DNA of 7,074 nucleotides, from NCBI GenBank assembly GCA_021734005.1, contig JAIPJV010000109.1, forward strand, positions 1-7,074, in the 5' to 3' direction. Both the position numbers and the translations under genes were made by a program. Of the stretch, positions 1 through 6,508 are shown in pieces (the stretch's first letter is position 1; each line of letters opens with the position of its first letter). The stretch is from Fidelibacterota bacterium. Its GTDB lineage: Bacteria; Fidelibacterota; UBA2242; JAFGTP01. The notes under the pieces were generated by a model. The model was not told the origin of the DNA and searched no databases. It saw only the letters and a program-made list of their open reading frames with translations.

Positions 1-177
1 CAAAAATATAATGGCAATGCCAATAAATATGGAGGAATAGGAATTCCCAATATGCTGTTTCTGAATGGTAACGGCCAGACAATCAGGCATATTGTGGGTT
101 ACCATAACGCCCAACAGCTTACATCGGTAATGGATTCTGTTCTGACTGGTAAATATGAAAATTATCCCTCTAAATAG
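1..177 (+). CDS. Thioredoxin-fold protein, C-terminal fragment (5' end outside window)
   Basis: Only the last 58 residues are visible, read from base 1 to the TAG at 175-177. They have the look of the second half of a thioredoxin fold: a KYGGIGIPNMLFLNGNG stretch, in which IP at fragment residues 15-16 would be the cis-proline loop facing the active site, then a beta hairpin (LFLNGNGQTIRHIVGY), then a C-terminal helix (NAQQLTSVMDSVLTG). The redox CxxC motif would lie upstream of the window, so it cannot be seen whether this is a reductase, a thiol-disulfide carrier or an inactive relative. It lies on the same strand as the rib genes, 72 bases ahead of ribD, so co-transcription is possible but not shown. 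The family call rests on pattern recognition of a short fragment; the reading frame itself is secure. Confidence 0.7.
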   Translation, partial: QKYNGNANKYGGIGIPNMLFLNGNGQTIRHIVGYHNAQQLTSVMDSVLTGKYENYPSK

Positions 178-249
178 TTAAATTATGGCGATAAACTGGT
201 AAAAAATAGAAATAATAATTAATATATAGGTTTAAAACTGAGTGAAAAT

Positions 250-1335
250 ATGCAAACTGATGAACAATTAATCCGAAGAACTTTTGAACTGGCTGATAAA
301 GGCCGGGGATTCACCAGCCCTAATCCTGTAGTTGGGACAGTGATTGTCAAAAATGGTGAGATAATTGCAGAGGGCTGGCATAAGAAATTTGGCTGTGACC
401 ATGCTGAACGGATGGCTCTTAAAAAAGCAGGTGACGCTGCTGAAGGAGCCACTTTGTATGTTAATCTGGAACCCTGTGATTTTGAAGGTAAAACCCCTCC
501 CTGTACAGAGGCTATTATTGAAGCCGGCATAAGCAAAGTAGTAGCTTCAATGGAGGATCCTAATCCTAAAGTTAGCGGAGAAGGTCTCAAGATTTTGCAA
601 AAGGCTGGTATTGAAGTAGTTTCTGGAGTTCTAGAGGAAGAGGCTCAAAAATTAAATCGTGGATTTGTCAGTCTTATGCAAAAAGGGCGGCCCTGGATAA
701 CCCTTAAAATGGCTTTGACAACAGATGGATTTATTGGTGATGCAACTGGCAAAAGCCAATGGATCACTTCCGATAGATCGCTCAAATTTGTACGCCGGGA
801 ACGCAAAAAACACGATGGCGTAATGGTTGGCCTGGGTACTGTACTTAAAGATGACCCTTCATTGTTACCCGATTATAGAGATGGTTATATTCCTTACCGG
901 ATTGTAATGGATGAAAGCCTGATGATTCCCTACAAAGCCAAGTTGGTTAATGGTGATTATGTTGATCGAACAATTATTGTGACAGGTGAGGCCGGTAAGG
1001 AGAAAAGATGGAATGAATTTCAGAAACGACATGCTAGTATTGTCAAAGTGGATAGAGAAAAAATGGGCTGGATTGACCTGGAAGATGCATTTCAAACTCT
1101 AGGTGAGGAAGGTCTATCATCTGTCTATTGTGAAGGTGGTGGCCGACTGGCTGCTTCCCTGGTCGATGCTGGTTTGGTGGATGAATTGCAAATTTTTATT
1201 GCTCCGAAAATTCTAGGAGAAGGTATAAAAAGCTTTGACGGATTTAAAAAATCACTTGATCAAGCTATTCAACTGCAATGGGATGAAGTTAAGCAGTTTG
1301 GTCCCGATGTATTATTGAAAGGAAGGCTGGTGTAA
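250..1335 (+). CDS. ribD: RibD, bifunctional pyrimidine deaminase/reductase of riboflavin synthesis
   Basis: This enzyme should carry out two successive cytosolic steps: deamination of 2,5-diamino-6-ribosylamino-pyrimidinone 5'-phosphate, then NADPH-dependent reduction of the ribosyl group. At 361 residues it has normal length for the fused form. The N-terminal deaminase domain (about 1-145) shows SPNPVVGTV (23-31), the zinc/proton-donor motif HAE (51-53) and zinc cysteines C76 and C85 in PCDFEGKTPPC. The reductase domain (about 146-361) shows TLKMALTTDGFIG (151-163), GTVLKDDPSLL (196-206), EGGGRLAASLVDAGLVDEL (295-313) and APKILGEG. The deaminase motif differs from the usual PCSHxGRTPPC, as Ser and His are Asp and Phe, although all metal ligands remain. 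The ATG at 250 is the only ATG in frame before an upstream stop; no strong Shine-Dalgarno precedes it, only an A-rich leader. It is first in the rib operon and overlaps ribE by one base. Confidence 0.96.
   Translation: MQTDEQLIRRTFELADKGRGFTSPNPVVGTVIVKNGEIIAEGWHKKFGCDHAERMALKKAGDAAEGATLYVNLEPCDFEGKTPPCTEAIIEAGISKVVASMEDPNPKVSGEGLKILQKAGIEVVSGVLEEEAQKLNRGFVSLMQKGRPWITLKMALTTDGFIGDATGKSQWITSDRSLKFVRRERKKHDGVMVGLGTVLKDDPSLLPDYRDGYIPYRIVMDESLMIPYKAKLVNGDYVDRTIIVTGEAGKEKRWNEFQKRHASIVKVDREKMGWIDLEDAFQTLGEEGLSSVYCEGGGRLAASLVDAGLVDELQIFIAPKILGEGIKSFDGFKKSLDQAIQLQWDEVKQFGPDVLLKGRLV
1321..1326 (+). promoter_or_regulatory. Ribosome binding site for ribE inside the end of ribD
   Basis: GGAAGG lies 8 bases before the ribE ATG at 1335, within the last codons of ribD. 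The ribD stop and ribE start share a base (TAATG), so the ribosome ending ribD lies directly over the ribE start. Translational coupling is the expected consequence (inference). Confidence 0.75.
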
Positions 1336-1973
1336 TGTTCACCGGAATTATTGAAGAATTAGGCCAAATCAAAAAGATTACCCGTTTTCCTGGTGGTAAA
1401 AATTTTCAGATTGAGTCAGAACAGGTGCTGGAAGGAACAAAAGTTGGAGATAGTATAGCAGTCAATGGAGTTTGTTTAAGTGTTACCCAATTAAATAGCA
1501 GAAATTTTGAGACCCAAGCTGTACAGGAAACTCTGGAACGTTCTAACTTGAGTAATATCCAAAAGAGCGAATTTGTAAATCTGGAACGGCCTCTAAAAGC
1601 CTCAGGACGTCTTGATGGCCATATTGTCCAGGGACATGTTGATGGGAAAGGACGTTTTTTATCCCGGAAAGACCTGGGGAATTCAGCCCTTCTAAAATTT
1701 AATGTACCTGATAATTTGTTAAAATATATCGTAAAAAAGGGATCTATTGCTCTTAATGGAGTCAGTTTAACAGTAGCCGATATCCAAAATAACAATATTC
1801 AGGTATCGATTATTCCGATTACTTTGCAGGATACCAATCTGGGGCAACTAAAGTCAGGTGATATTGTGAATGTTGAAGTAGATGTCCTGGCCAAATATGT
1901 TGAAAAACAATTAGGGAACTCTCGGCCTGGTCAGGATTTTAAAAATAAGATAAAAAAATGGGGCTATGATTGA
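1335..1973 (+). CDS. ribE: Riboflavin synthase, alpha chain
   Basis: Riboflavin synthase dismutates two molecules of 6,7-dimethyl-8-ribityllumazine into riboflavin and the pyrimidinedione that RibH reuses. The 212-residue protein starts with the family's hallmark MFTGIIEELG and contains two tandem lumazine-binding repeats. The first (about 1-97) holds NGVCLSV (44-50) with C47 and ends near the linker GRLDGHIVQGHVDG (91-104) with H101. The second (about 98-190) holds NGVSLTV (141-147) and IPITLQDTNLG (160-170), and closes with VEVDVLAKYVEKQL. Length and motif spacing are typical, with no sign of damage. The start is fixed by the MFTGI motif and by the GGAAGG ribosome site in ribD. It lies between ribD (one-base overlap) and ribBA (35-base gap). 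Some annotations call this gene ribC or ribE; the product is the same. Confidence 0.96.
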   Translation: MFTGIIEELGQIKKITRFPGGKNFQIESEQVLEGTKVGDSIAVNGVCLSVTQLNSRNFETQAVQETLERSNLSNIQKSEFVNLERPLKASGRLDGHIVQGHVDGKGRFLSRKDLGNSALLKFNVPDNLLKYIVKKGSIALNGVSLTVADIQNNNIQVSIIPITLQDTNLGQLKSGDIVNVEVDVLAKYVEKQLGNSRPGQDFKNKIKKWGYD

Positions 1974-1988
1974 TATTAATCAGAATTA

Positions 1989-2003
1989 GGGAGGATTAGA
2001 GGA
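1989..2003 (+). promoter_or_regulatory. Two candidate Shine-Dalgarno sequences before ribBA
   Basis: The 35-base ribE-ribBA gap holds two purine-rich matches: GGGAGGA (1989-1995, 13 bases from the ATG) and AGAGGA (1998-2003, 5 bases from the ATG). The nearer one has normal spacing and supports the ATG at 2009. The farther one is the stronger match but sits too far for standard use. Confidence 0.6.
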
Positions 2004-2008
2004 ATAGC

Positions 2009-3226
2009 ATGAATTTTAACAGTATAGAAGAATCTATCCAGGATTATAAAGATGGTAAATTCCTGATCGTAGTTGATGATGAAAATCGGGAAAATGAAGG
2101 CGATTTCATCATTGCCGCTAATAAAGTAACGCCTGAAAAAGTTAATTTCATTACCAAAGAAGGCCGTGGACTAATTTGTGTGGCCATTACTAGTGAAAGA
2201 GCCGAAGAGCTGGATCTGGATCTTATGGTTCCGGAGAATACTGAAAGTCACAAAACTGCATTTACAATCAGCGTTGATTATAAAAAGGGTACATCCACAG
2301 GGATCTCTGCCCATGACCGCTATGCCACAATCAAAGCACTTGCTGATAAGGATGCCCGGGCTGAAGATTTTCGCAAACCTGGTCACATTTTTCCATTAAT
2401 TGCCAAGGATGGTGGTGTCCTGCGTAGAGCCGGACATACAGAAGCGGCCATTGATCTGTCTGTAATGGCTGGAATGGAACCAGCGGCTGTGCTCTGCGAG
2501 ATAATGGATGAAGATGGTACAATGGCTCGCCGTGATAGGCTTTTTGAGATTGCAGAAAAATTTGATATTAAAATTGTCACAATCAAAGACTTGATTCAAT
2601 ATCGCCGTGAAAAAGGTGCTTTTGTCAAAAAGGCCAGTGAAGCCAGAATCCCATCCAAATATGGTGATTTTCGAGTTGCAATGTATGTTGATGAATTATC
2701 CAAAAAGGAGCACCTGGCTTTGATAAAAGGTGATATCACTACAGATGAACCTGTCCTGGTTCGAGTCCATTCGGAGTGCTTTACCGGTGATGTGCTTGGA
2801 TCTTTGCGCTGTGATTGCGGCGATCAACTCCATACAGCCATGCATAAAATAGAAGAAGAAGGCCGAGGTGTTGTTGTCTATCTGCGACAGGAAGGTCGGG
2901 GGATTGGCTTGAAACATAAACTTTTAGCCTACAAGCTTCAGGATGAGGGTCTGGATACTGTGGAAGCCAATATGGAATTAGGATTTCCACCTGATCTGCG
3001 AGATTATGGTGTTGGCGCTCAAATTCTGTCTGATCTTGGAGTTAAAAAAATGCGTTTAATGACCAACAATCCCAAAAAGATCATAGGTCTTCAAGGTTAT
3101 GATATGGAGGTTGTTGAGCGAGTGGGAATAGAAGTTCCACCTCGACCGGAAAACATCGATTATTTGAAAACAAAACGTGATAAAATGGGACATCATATTC
3201 TGAAAGATGAGGATGAAGATAAATAG
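2009..3226 (+). CDS. ribBA: RibBA, fused DHBP synthase and GTP cyclohydrolase II
   Basis: This 405-residue cytosolic fusion supplies both branches of riboflavin synthesis. The N-terminal RibB half (about 1-205) turns ribulose 5-phosphate into 3,4-dihydroxy-2-butanone 4-phosphate. It shows DDENRENEGDF (23-33), the Mg-binding acidic motif, then EGRGLICV, TGISAHDR (97-104) and GGVLRRAGHTEAAIDL (135-150). The C-terminal RibA half (about 206-400) opens the imidazole ring of GTP. It shows VRVHSECFTGD (251-261) with zinc cysteines C257, C268 and C270 (RCDCGDQL), then YLRQEGRGIGL (291-301), DYGVGAQIL (332-340) and MTNNPKKIIGL (351-361). Every signature I know for both activities is present, so neither half looks degenerate, unlike some RibBA proteins. 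A short acidic tail (KDEDEDK) closes it. The start is supported by AGAGGA five bases upstream. The stop lies 10 bases before ribH. Confidence 0.97.
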   Translation: MNFNSIEESIQDYKDGKFLIVVDDENRENEGDFIIAANKVTPEKVNFITKEGRGLICVAITSERAEELDLDLMVPENTESHKTAFTISVDYKKGTSTGISAHDRYATIKALADKDARAEDFRKPGHIFPLIAKDGGVLRRAGHTEAAIDLSVMAGMEPAAVLCEIMDEDGTMARRDRLFEIAEKFDIKIVTIKDLIQYRREKGAFVKKASEARIPSKYGDFRVAMYVDELSKKEHLALIKGDITTDEPVLVRVHSECFTGDVLGSLRCDCGDQLHTAMHKIEEEGRGVVVYLRQEGRGIGLKHKLLAYKLQDEGLDTVEANMELGFPPDLRDYGVGAQILSDLGVKKMRLMTNNPKKIIGLQGYDMEVVERVGIEVPPRPENIDYLKTKRDKMGHHILKDEDEDK

Positions 3227-3232
3227 AGAGGA
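3227..3232 (+). promoter_or_regulatory. Shine-Dalgarno that fixes the ribH start
   Basis: AGAGGA directly follows the ribBA stop (TAG 3224-3226) and sits 4 bases before the ATG at 3237. It favours that start over the longer reading from an ATG at 3207, which would overlap ribBA by 20 bases and add 10 charged residues not typical of the family. Confidence 0.75.
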
Positions 3233-3236
3233 AAAT

Positions 3237-3707
3237 ATGTATAAAAGTTATGAAGGTCAGCTCAATGCGAAAGGTCAGCGCACGGCTATTATTGTCAGCC
3301 GGTTCAATGAAATGGTCACAGAAGAACTTCTGAAAGGTTCTCTGGATTGCTTGAAACGCCATGACGCCAAAGAAGAAGATATTCATGTTTATCGGGTGCC
3401 AGGTGCTTATGAAATTCCGGCAGTGGCAGGAAAATTGGCTCAATCCGGAAAATTTGACAGTGTGATTTGTTTGGGAGCCGTTATCAGAGGAGATACGCCT
3501 CATTTTGATATGGTTGCCAATGAAGTCGCCAAAGGTGTGGCCAAAGTTGGCCTGGATAGCGAAATCCCCGTTATTTTTGGTGTGCTTACTACCGATACAA
3601 TTGAACAGGCTTTTGAAAGAGCAGGGACAAAATCCGGCAACAAAGGCTGGGACGCCGCTATCAGCGCGATTGAAATGGCCAATCTTTACTCAGAAATCGA
3701 TCAATAA
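3237..3707 (+). CDS. ribH: RibH, 6,7-dimethyl-8-ribityllumazine synthase
   Basis: Lumazine synthase joins the RibB product 3,4-dihydroxy-2-butanone 4-phosphate to the pyrimidinedione from the RibA/RibD branch. Members form pentamers or 60-mer icosahedral shells, and riboflavin synthase is sometimes housed inside. From the ATG at 3237 the protein is 156 residues, the normal family length. Visible motifs are IVSRFNEMVTEELLKG (19-34, with the ring-stacking aromatic F23), RVPGAYEIP (53-61), CLGAVIRGDTPHFD (78-91, catalytic H89), ANEVAKG (94-100) and GVLTTDTIEQAFERAGTKSG (115-134, with phosphate-binding R128 region), then GNKGWDAA. The start was chosen from the ribosome site after the ribBA stop; an ATG 30 bases upstream is also in frame but less likely. 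It is last of the rib genes, 11 bases before the PorZ-like gene. Whether it forms a shell cannot be told from the sequence. Confidence 0.96.
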   Translation: MYKSYEGQLNAKGQRTAIIVSRFNEMVTEELLKGSLDCLKRHDAKEEDIHVYRVPGAYEIPAVAGKLAQSGKFDSVICLGAVIRGDTPHFDMVANEVAKGVAKVGLDSEIPVIFGVLTTDTIEQAFERAGTKSGNKGWDAAISAIEMANLYSEIDQ

Positions 3708-3718
3708 AGTATAGTCTA

Positions 3719-6145
3719 ATGAAAAAACATTTTTTATTTTCTTTTCTGATAATTTTCATTGCTGGCAGCAATTTTTCATTGGCCCAAACAGTAGTCGGAG
3801 ACTGGCGCAATTATACCAGCACCCTCTATATGCAGGATGTTGTTAACTATGAGGAGAAATATTACATTGCTACCAGTGGTGGCCTGCTTACATTCTCGCA
3901 AGATAGCAAAATGTTTGACACTTACAAAAAAGAGGATGGCCTTTCATCTCTTAATATTAATGCTCTTCTTATTGACGAAAATGATGTGCTCTGGCTTGGA
4001 ATGGAAGAAGGGGAAATCAACTTTTTCGACCTTAAATCTCAGACAATTAATAACCAATACATTGATAATTATGACGTCCTTTCTTTTCAGGATAATTTAA
4101 GTAATGTGACGGCCATTGCTGGCGAGGGTGAGAATTATTTTGTGGCCTGCCAAAAACAGATGCAGTGGGGGTTACTTCAATTTGCCAGGAAAAATGATAC
4201 TTATTTATATAAGGATTACTATTTTACTTTTCCTGAAAATCTTGCTCCTATTCAGGATATCTTACTGAAAAATGATTCTGTCTATGTTGCAACTCAGGAT
4301 GGTATTTTTGTCAGTAATTATGTAAATGCTAATTTGAAAAATCCTGAACAGTGGCACAAGCTGGATAGTCCTGGAGGATTCAACGTGCACAATATGGTTG
4401 AATTGAATGGCCAACTCTATGCTGTGGCCAATTCCAGTTTATATCAAATCGATAATATAGAATTAGATCCAGTCAGTAATAATCTAAATGGTGAACTTGA
4501 GAATATTTATGCTACTGAAAGTGGATTATGGTTAACCACAGATTCAAAGGTATATGTTCATAATAATGGCCAAAATCAGCTTGTCAATTCCGAACCATCG
4601 GTGAAAATTATTCCGGAAAGTGATACCCGAATTCTTGGGATTACCGATGGAAGTGGTCTCTGGGAATGGAACGGTGAGAAGTCGACCTATTACCGGCCCA
4701 ATACCCTGATCTCAAATAAATACACTTCAATTTTTGTTACCGAGGGAGATCAGATTGCAGCTGCCAGTTTTCAGGGCCTCAGTTTCTCTACTGATAAGGG
4801 TTGGTATAATATTGTAAAAACTCGTGATTATGATAATCCTTTCAAGGGTCTGAACATTAATGAAACCAACCAGGATTATTTTTCAGCAGGATCATTGGCT
4901 TATAATGTTTCACCGTTTGGTAAAATCTGGTCCTTTTTGAAAAAAGATGATCAATATTATGCAACTCTGCATAGATCAAAAATAGATAATAGTAAAAAAG
5001 GCGGACTATTAATTGTCAATCCTGACCAGCCTCAAAATTACACCTTGCTTGATACTACCGATAATATTCTGACCGGTTCTGAAGGTGTGGGCGAGGGAGT
5101 GGCGACCTATCTTGTCCCTGCAGAGATGCAAATGGATCCACAGGGAAATCTCTGGGTTCTAAATCAATATGCCCAAAATGGAAATGTTATTGCTGTTCAA
5201 GATGAAAATGGAAAATGGCAGCATTTTTCAATTCAGGATTCCGATGGGCGTTTGACTCACTTTTTGGTTGATATGGCTTTTGAGAATAGGAGCAGAATCT
5301 GGTTTGCTTCAACAACCTGGAATAATGAACCTTTTTCCCACGGCGGAATAATTATGCTGGATTATGGTGGAACGCTCCATGATAAAAGCGATGACATCTG
5401 GATTCGCTATGATAAAAATGACGGACTGGAAAGTAATGATGTTTATTCTCTGGATTTTGATAAGACAGGGACACTTTGGACAATGTCACTGGGGGGGATT
5501 CAAAAAGCAACAGTCTCAGAAAATGACATCAGTTTCAATATGTTCAACAATGGTAAATATTACCTCTTTTCAAATTTAAGTTTTGCTCAATTCTGTCGAT
5601 TGAAAACTGATCAGGACAATAATGTTTGGTTTTCTACTGAAAATGATGGTATGAAAATTTATTCCAAAATTGGAGAATGGCTTCCGCTAGGAGATCTGGG
5701 AGATAGTCTCGATTACTCTGAGGGTTACACTGTAGAAAATTCAGAATTGCTCAGCAATACAATCCTCGATTTTGATTTTAATGAGGAATCCGGTAAGGTT
5801 TATTTTGCCACTGATAAAGGAATATCAGTGCTTAAATATCGTTATCCCGTTATGAAAAATAATTATGAGGAATTAACAGTATTTCCTTCGCCTTTTATAA
5901 TTCCTCGGCATGACCGGGTTGTTATAGATGGATTACTGGAAAATTCACAGGTAAAAATACTGACTTTGGCAGGTCAAATGGTCAGAAAAATAAGTTCAAG
6001 TAGCGAGCAAATAAAAGGCCGGCAGCTTCACTGGAATGGCCGCAATGATGAGGGCAATTTTGTGGGGAGCGGAGTTTATATTGTCATGGCCTACAATGAT
6101 GCCGGAGAAAATATCGCTGGAAAAATTGCTGTAATTCGCAAGTAA
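3719..6145 (+). CDS. Exported PorZ-like beta-propeller protein with T9SS-type C-terminal tail
   Basis: The 808-residue product starts with a signal peptide (MKK, a hydrophobic run at 4-20, likely cut after SLA-22). Next come propeller-blade repeats of the two-component-regulator/Reg_prop kind. The clearest are KEDGLSSLNINALLIDENDV followed by LWLG (71-94), DPQGNLWVLN (473-482), KNDGLESNDVYSLDFDKTGT followed by LWTM (566-589), DQDNNVWFST (631-640) and SGKVYFATDKGISVLKY (691-707). A terminal domain (about 720-808) carries LTLAGQMVRKI, HWNGRNDEGN, SGVYIVMAY and a last KIAVIRK strand, as in FlgD-Ig/T9SS sorting tails. An opening WRNYTS block, blades and tail together match the layout of PorZ, the surface protein that helps T9SS attach cargo to lipopolysaccharide. 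That assignment is inference; it could be another secreted propeller protein. No histidine kinase region follows, so it is not a hybrid sensor. No Shine-Dalgarno precedes the ATG, but the signal peptide fixes the start. The 11-base gap to ribH suggests co-transcription. Confidence 0.8.
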   Translation: MKKHFLFSFLIIFIAGSNFSLAQTVVGDWRNYTSTLYMQDVVNYEEKYYIATSGGLLTFSQDSKMFDTYKKEDGLSSLNINALLIDENDVLWLGMEEGEINFFDLKSQTINNQYIDNYDVLSFQDNLSNVTAIAGEGENYFVACQKQMQWGLLQFARKNDTYLYKDYYFTFPENLAPIQDILLKNDSVYVATQDGIFVSNYVNANLKNPEQWHKLDSPGGFNVHNMVELNGQLYAVANSSLYQIDNIELDPVSNNLNGELENIYATESGLWLTTDSKVYVHNNGQNQLVNSEPSVKIIPESDTRILGITDGSGLWEWNGEKSTYYRPNTLISNKYTSIFVTEGDQIAAASFQGLSFSTDKGWYNIVKTRDYDNPFKGLNINETNQDYFSAGSLAYNVSPFGKIWSFLKKDDQYYATLHRSKIDNSKKGGLLIVNPDQPQNYTLLDTTDNILTGSEGVGEGVATYLVPAEMQMDPQGNLWVLNQYAQNGNVIAVQDENGKWQHFSIQDSDGRLTHFLVDMAFENRSRIWFASTTWNNEPFSHGGIIMLDYGGTLHDKSDDIWIRYDKNDGLESNDVYSLDFDKTGTLWTMSLGGIQKATVSENDISFNMFNNGKYYLFSNLSFAQFCRLKTDQDNNVWFSTENDGMKIYSKIGEWLPLGDLGDSLDYSEGYTVENSELLSNTILDFDFNEESGKVYFATDKGISVLKYRYPVMKNNYEELTVFPSPFIIPRHDRVVIDGLLENSQVKILTLAGQMVRKISSSSEQIKGRQLHWNGRNDEGNFVGSGVYIVMAYNDAGENIAGKIAVIRK
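5491..5497 (+). repeat. G7 homopolymer inside the PorZ-like gene
   Basis: Seven consecutive G bases encode part of L-G-G (residues 591-593), in a blade of the propeller. The frame is intact here. Deleting one G would move reading into a frame that stops at TAA 5577-5579, about 27 codons on, which removes the last blades and the sorting tail. No other G run this long was seen in the window. Confidence 0.9.
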
Positions 6146-6190
6146 ATTTATTACACCTTCATCTAATAGATAATCTTACCCGTTTTAACC

Positions 6191-6218
6191 TAGAAAATTC
6201 ATCAAAATTCATTTTCTA
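6191..6218. repeat. Inverted repeat containing two tandem 9-mers
   Basis: TAGAAAAT (6191-6198) is perfectly complementary to ATTTTCTA (6211-6218), giving an 8-bp stem with a 12-base loop. Laid over it are two identical direct copies of AAAATTCAT (6194-6202 and 6204-6212) at a 10-base period. It begins 45 bases after the stop of the PorZ-like gene. It is followed by CCCTTCGGG rather than a T-run, so it is at best a weak transcription end. Confidence 0.8.
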
Positions 6219-6331
6219 CCCTTCGGGCCGAATAATCCCTTATATATTAAAAGTGAGTATTAAATAAGCACAGAAATTTGCCAAAAGTTTTTTAAGAAGA
6301 ATTAGATTTGTTTAACTTAGTTCTTGAGAAG

Positions 6332-6352
6332 GAGAATCCCTTAGGGATTCTC
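6332..6352. repeat. Perfect 9-bp hairpin between convergent genes
   Basis: Arms GAGAATCCC (6332-6340) and GGGATTCTC (6344-6352) pair perfectly around a TTA loop, by eye the strongest stem in the gap. Outer AT-rich arms could extend it imperfectly: TTTAA 6311-6315 with TTAAA 6357-6361, and TTTTAAG 6290-6296 with CTTAAAA 6362-6368. No T-run follows on either strand. It could stop or stabilise transcripts coming from both sides, but this is inference from position only. Confidence 0.85.
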
Positions 6353-6368
6353 GGGATTAAACTTAAAA

Positions 6369-6470
6369 TTATGCATAACCCCAGAAAACTCAGTTTTTGC
6401 AAGACGGAGGGTCTAAAACTCTAATTACTAGAAAATTAATCTCAATTTTTTGCAGAGTTATACATAATCC
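6369..6470. repeat. Paired direct repeats in two modules, order swapped
   Basis: Two modules each occur twice. Module 1 is TTATGCATAACCC (6369-6381), with a near copy TTATACATAATCC (6458-6470) differing by two transitions; its core TTATGCATAA is a perfect palindrome. Module 2 is AGAAAA followed by CTCAGTTTTTGCA (6383-6401), with a copy of AGAAAA, a TTAAT insert and CTCAATTTTTTGCA (6430-6454). In the left copy module 1 precedes module 2; in the right copy it follows. Origin and role are unknown. Confidence 0.65.
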
Positions 6471-6508
6471 AGGTTAAAAGAATTTTTTATCATCCTAAAA
6501 TTAAATTA

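Larger units (their letters stand above)
6146..6508. other. Convergent intergenic gap, AT-rich, with short repeats
   Basis: This 363-base gap separates the 3' ends of the PorZ-like gene and galE, so neither neighbour needs a promoter here; transcription ends are expected. I see no tRNA, no CRISPR repeats and no credible gene; the longest reading frame begun by ATG that I followed is 17 codons (6371-6424) without a ribosome site. One sampled row (6241-6300) has 13 G or C in 60 bases. What it does hold is a set of inverted and direct repeats, listed separately. None has a clear T-run after a GC-rich stem, so no classical intrinsic terminator can be called. Confidence 0.8.

Noticed and set aside
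178..249. FMN riboswitch in front of ribD
   Set aside because: The gap is only 72 bases, too short for the aptamer, and none of its conserved GGTGAAATTCC-type core is present.
178..249. ribD promoter
   Set aside because: AT-rich hexamers such as TAATAT (220-225) and TATATA (223-228) occur, but no paired -35 box or Bacteroidota-type -7/-33 pair could be recognised, so no position can be supported.
219..590. 123-residue frame on the - strand opposite ribD
   Set aside because: It is the antisense shadow of the conserved deaminase coding sequence, without a ribosome site or recognisable domain.
3207..3236. Longer RibH starting at the ATG at 3207
   Set aside because: It would overlap ribBA by 20 bases, has no ribosome site, and adds ten residues beyond the usual family start; AGAGGA just before 3237 fits the shorter protein.
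6219..6230. CCCTTCGGG as a UUCG-capped terminator stem
   Set aside because: Only two or three base pairs can form around the loop and no T-run follows.
6371..6424. 17-codon reading frame in the intergenic gap
   Set aside because: No ribosome site, no recognisable features, and it runs through the repeats; chance is the best explanation.
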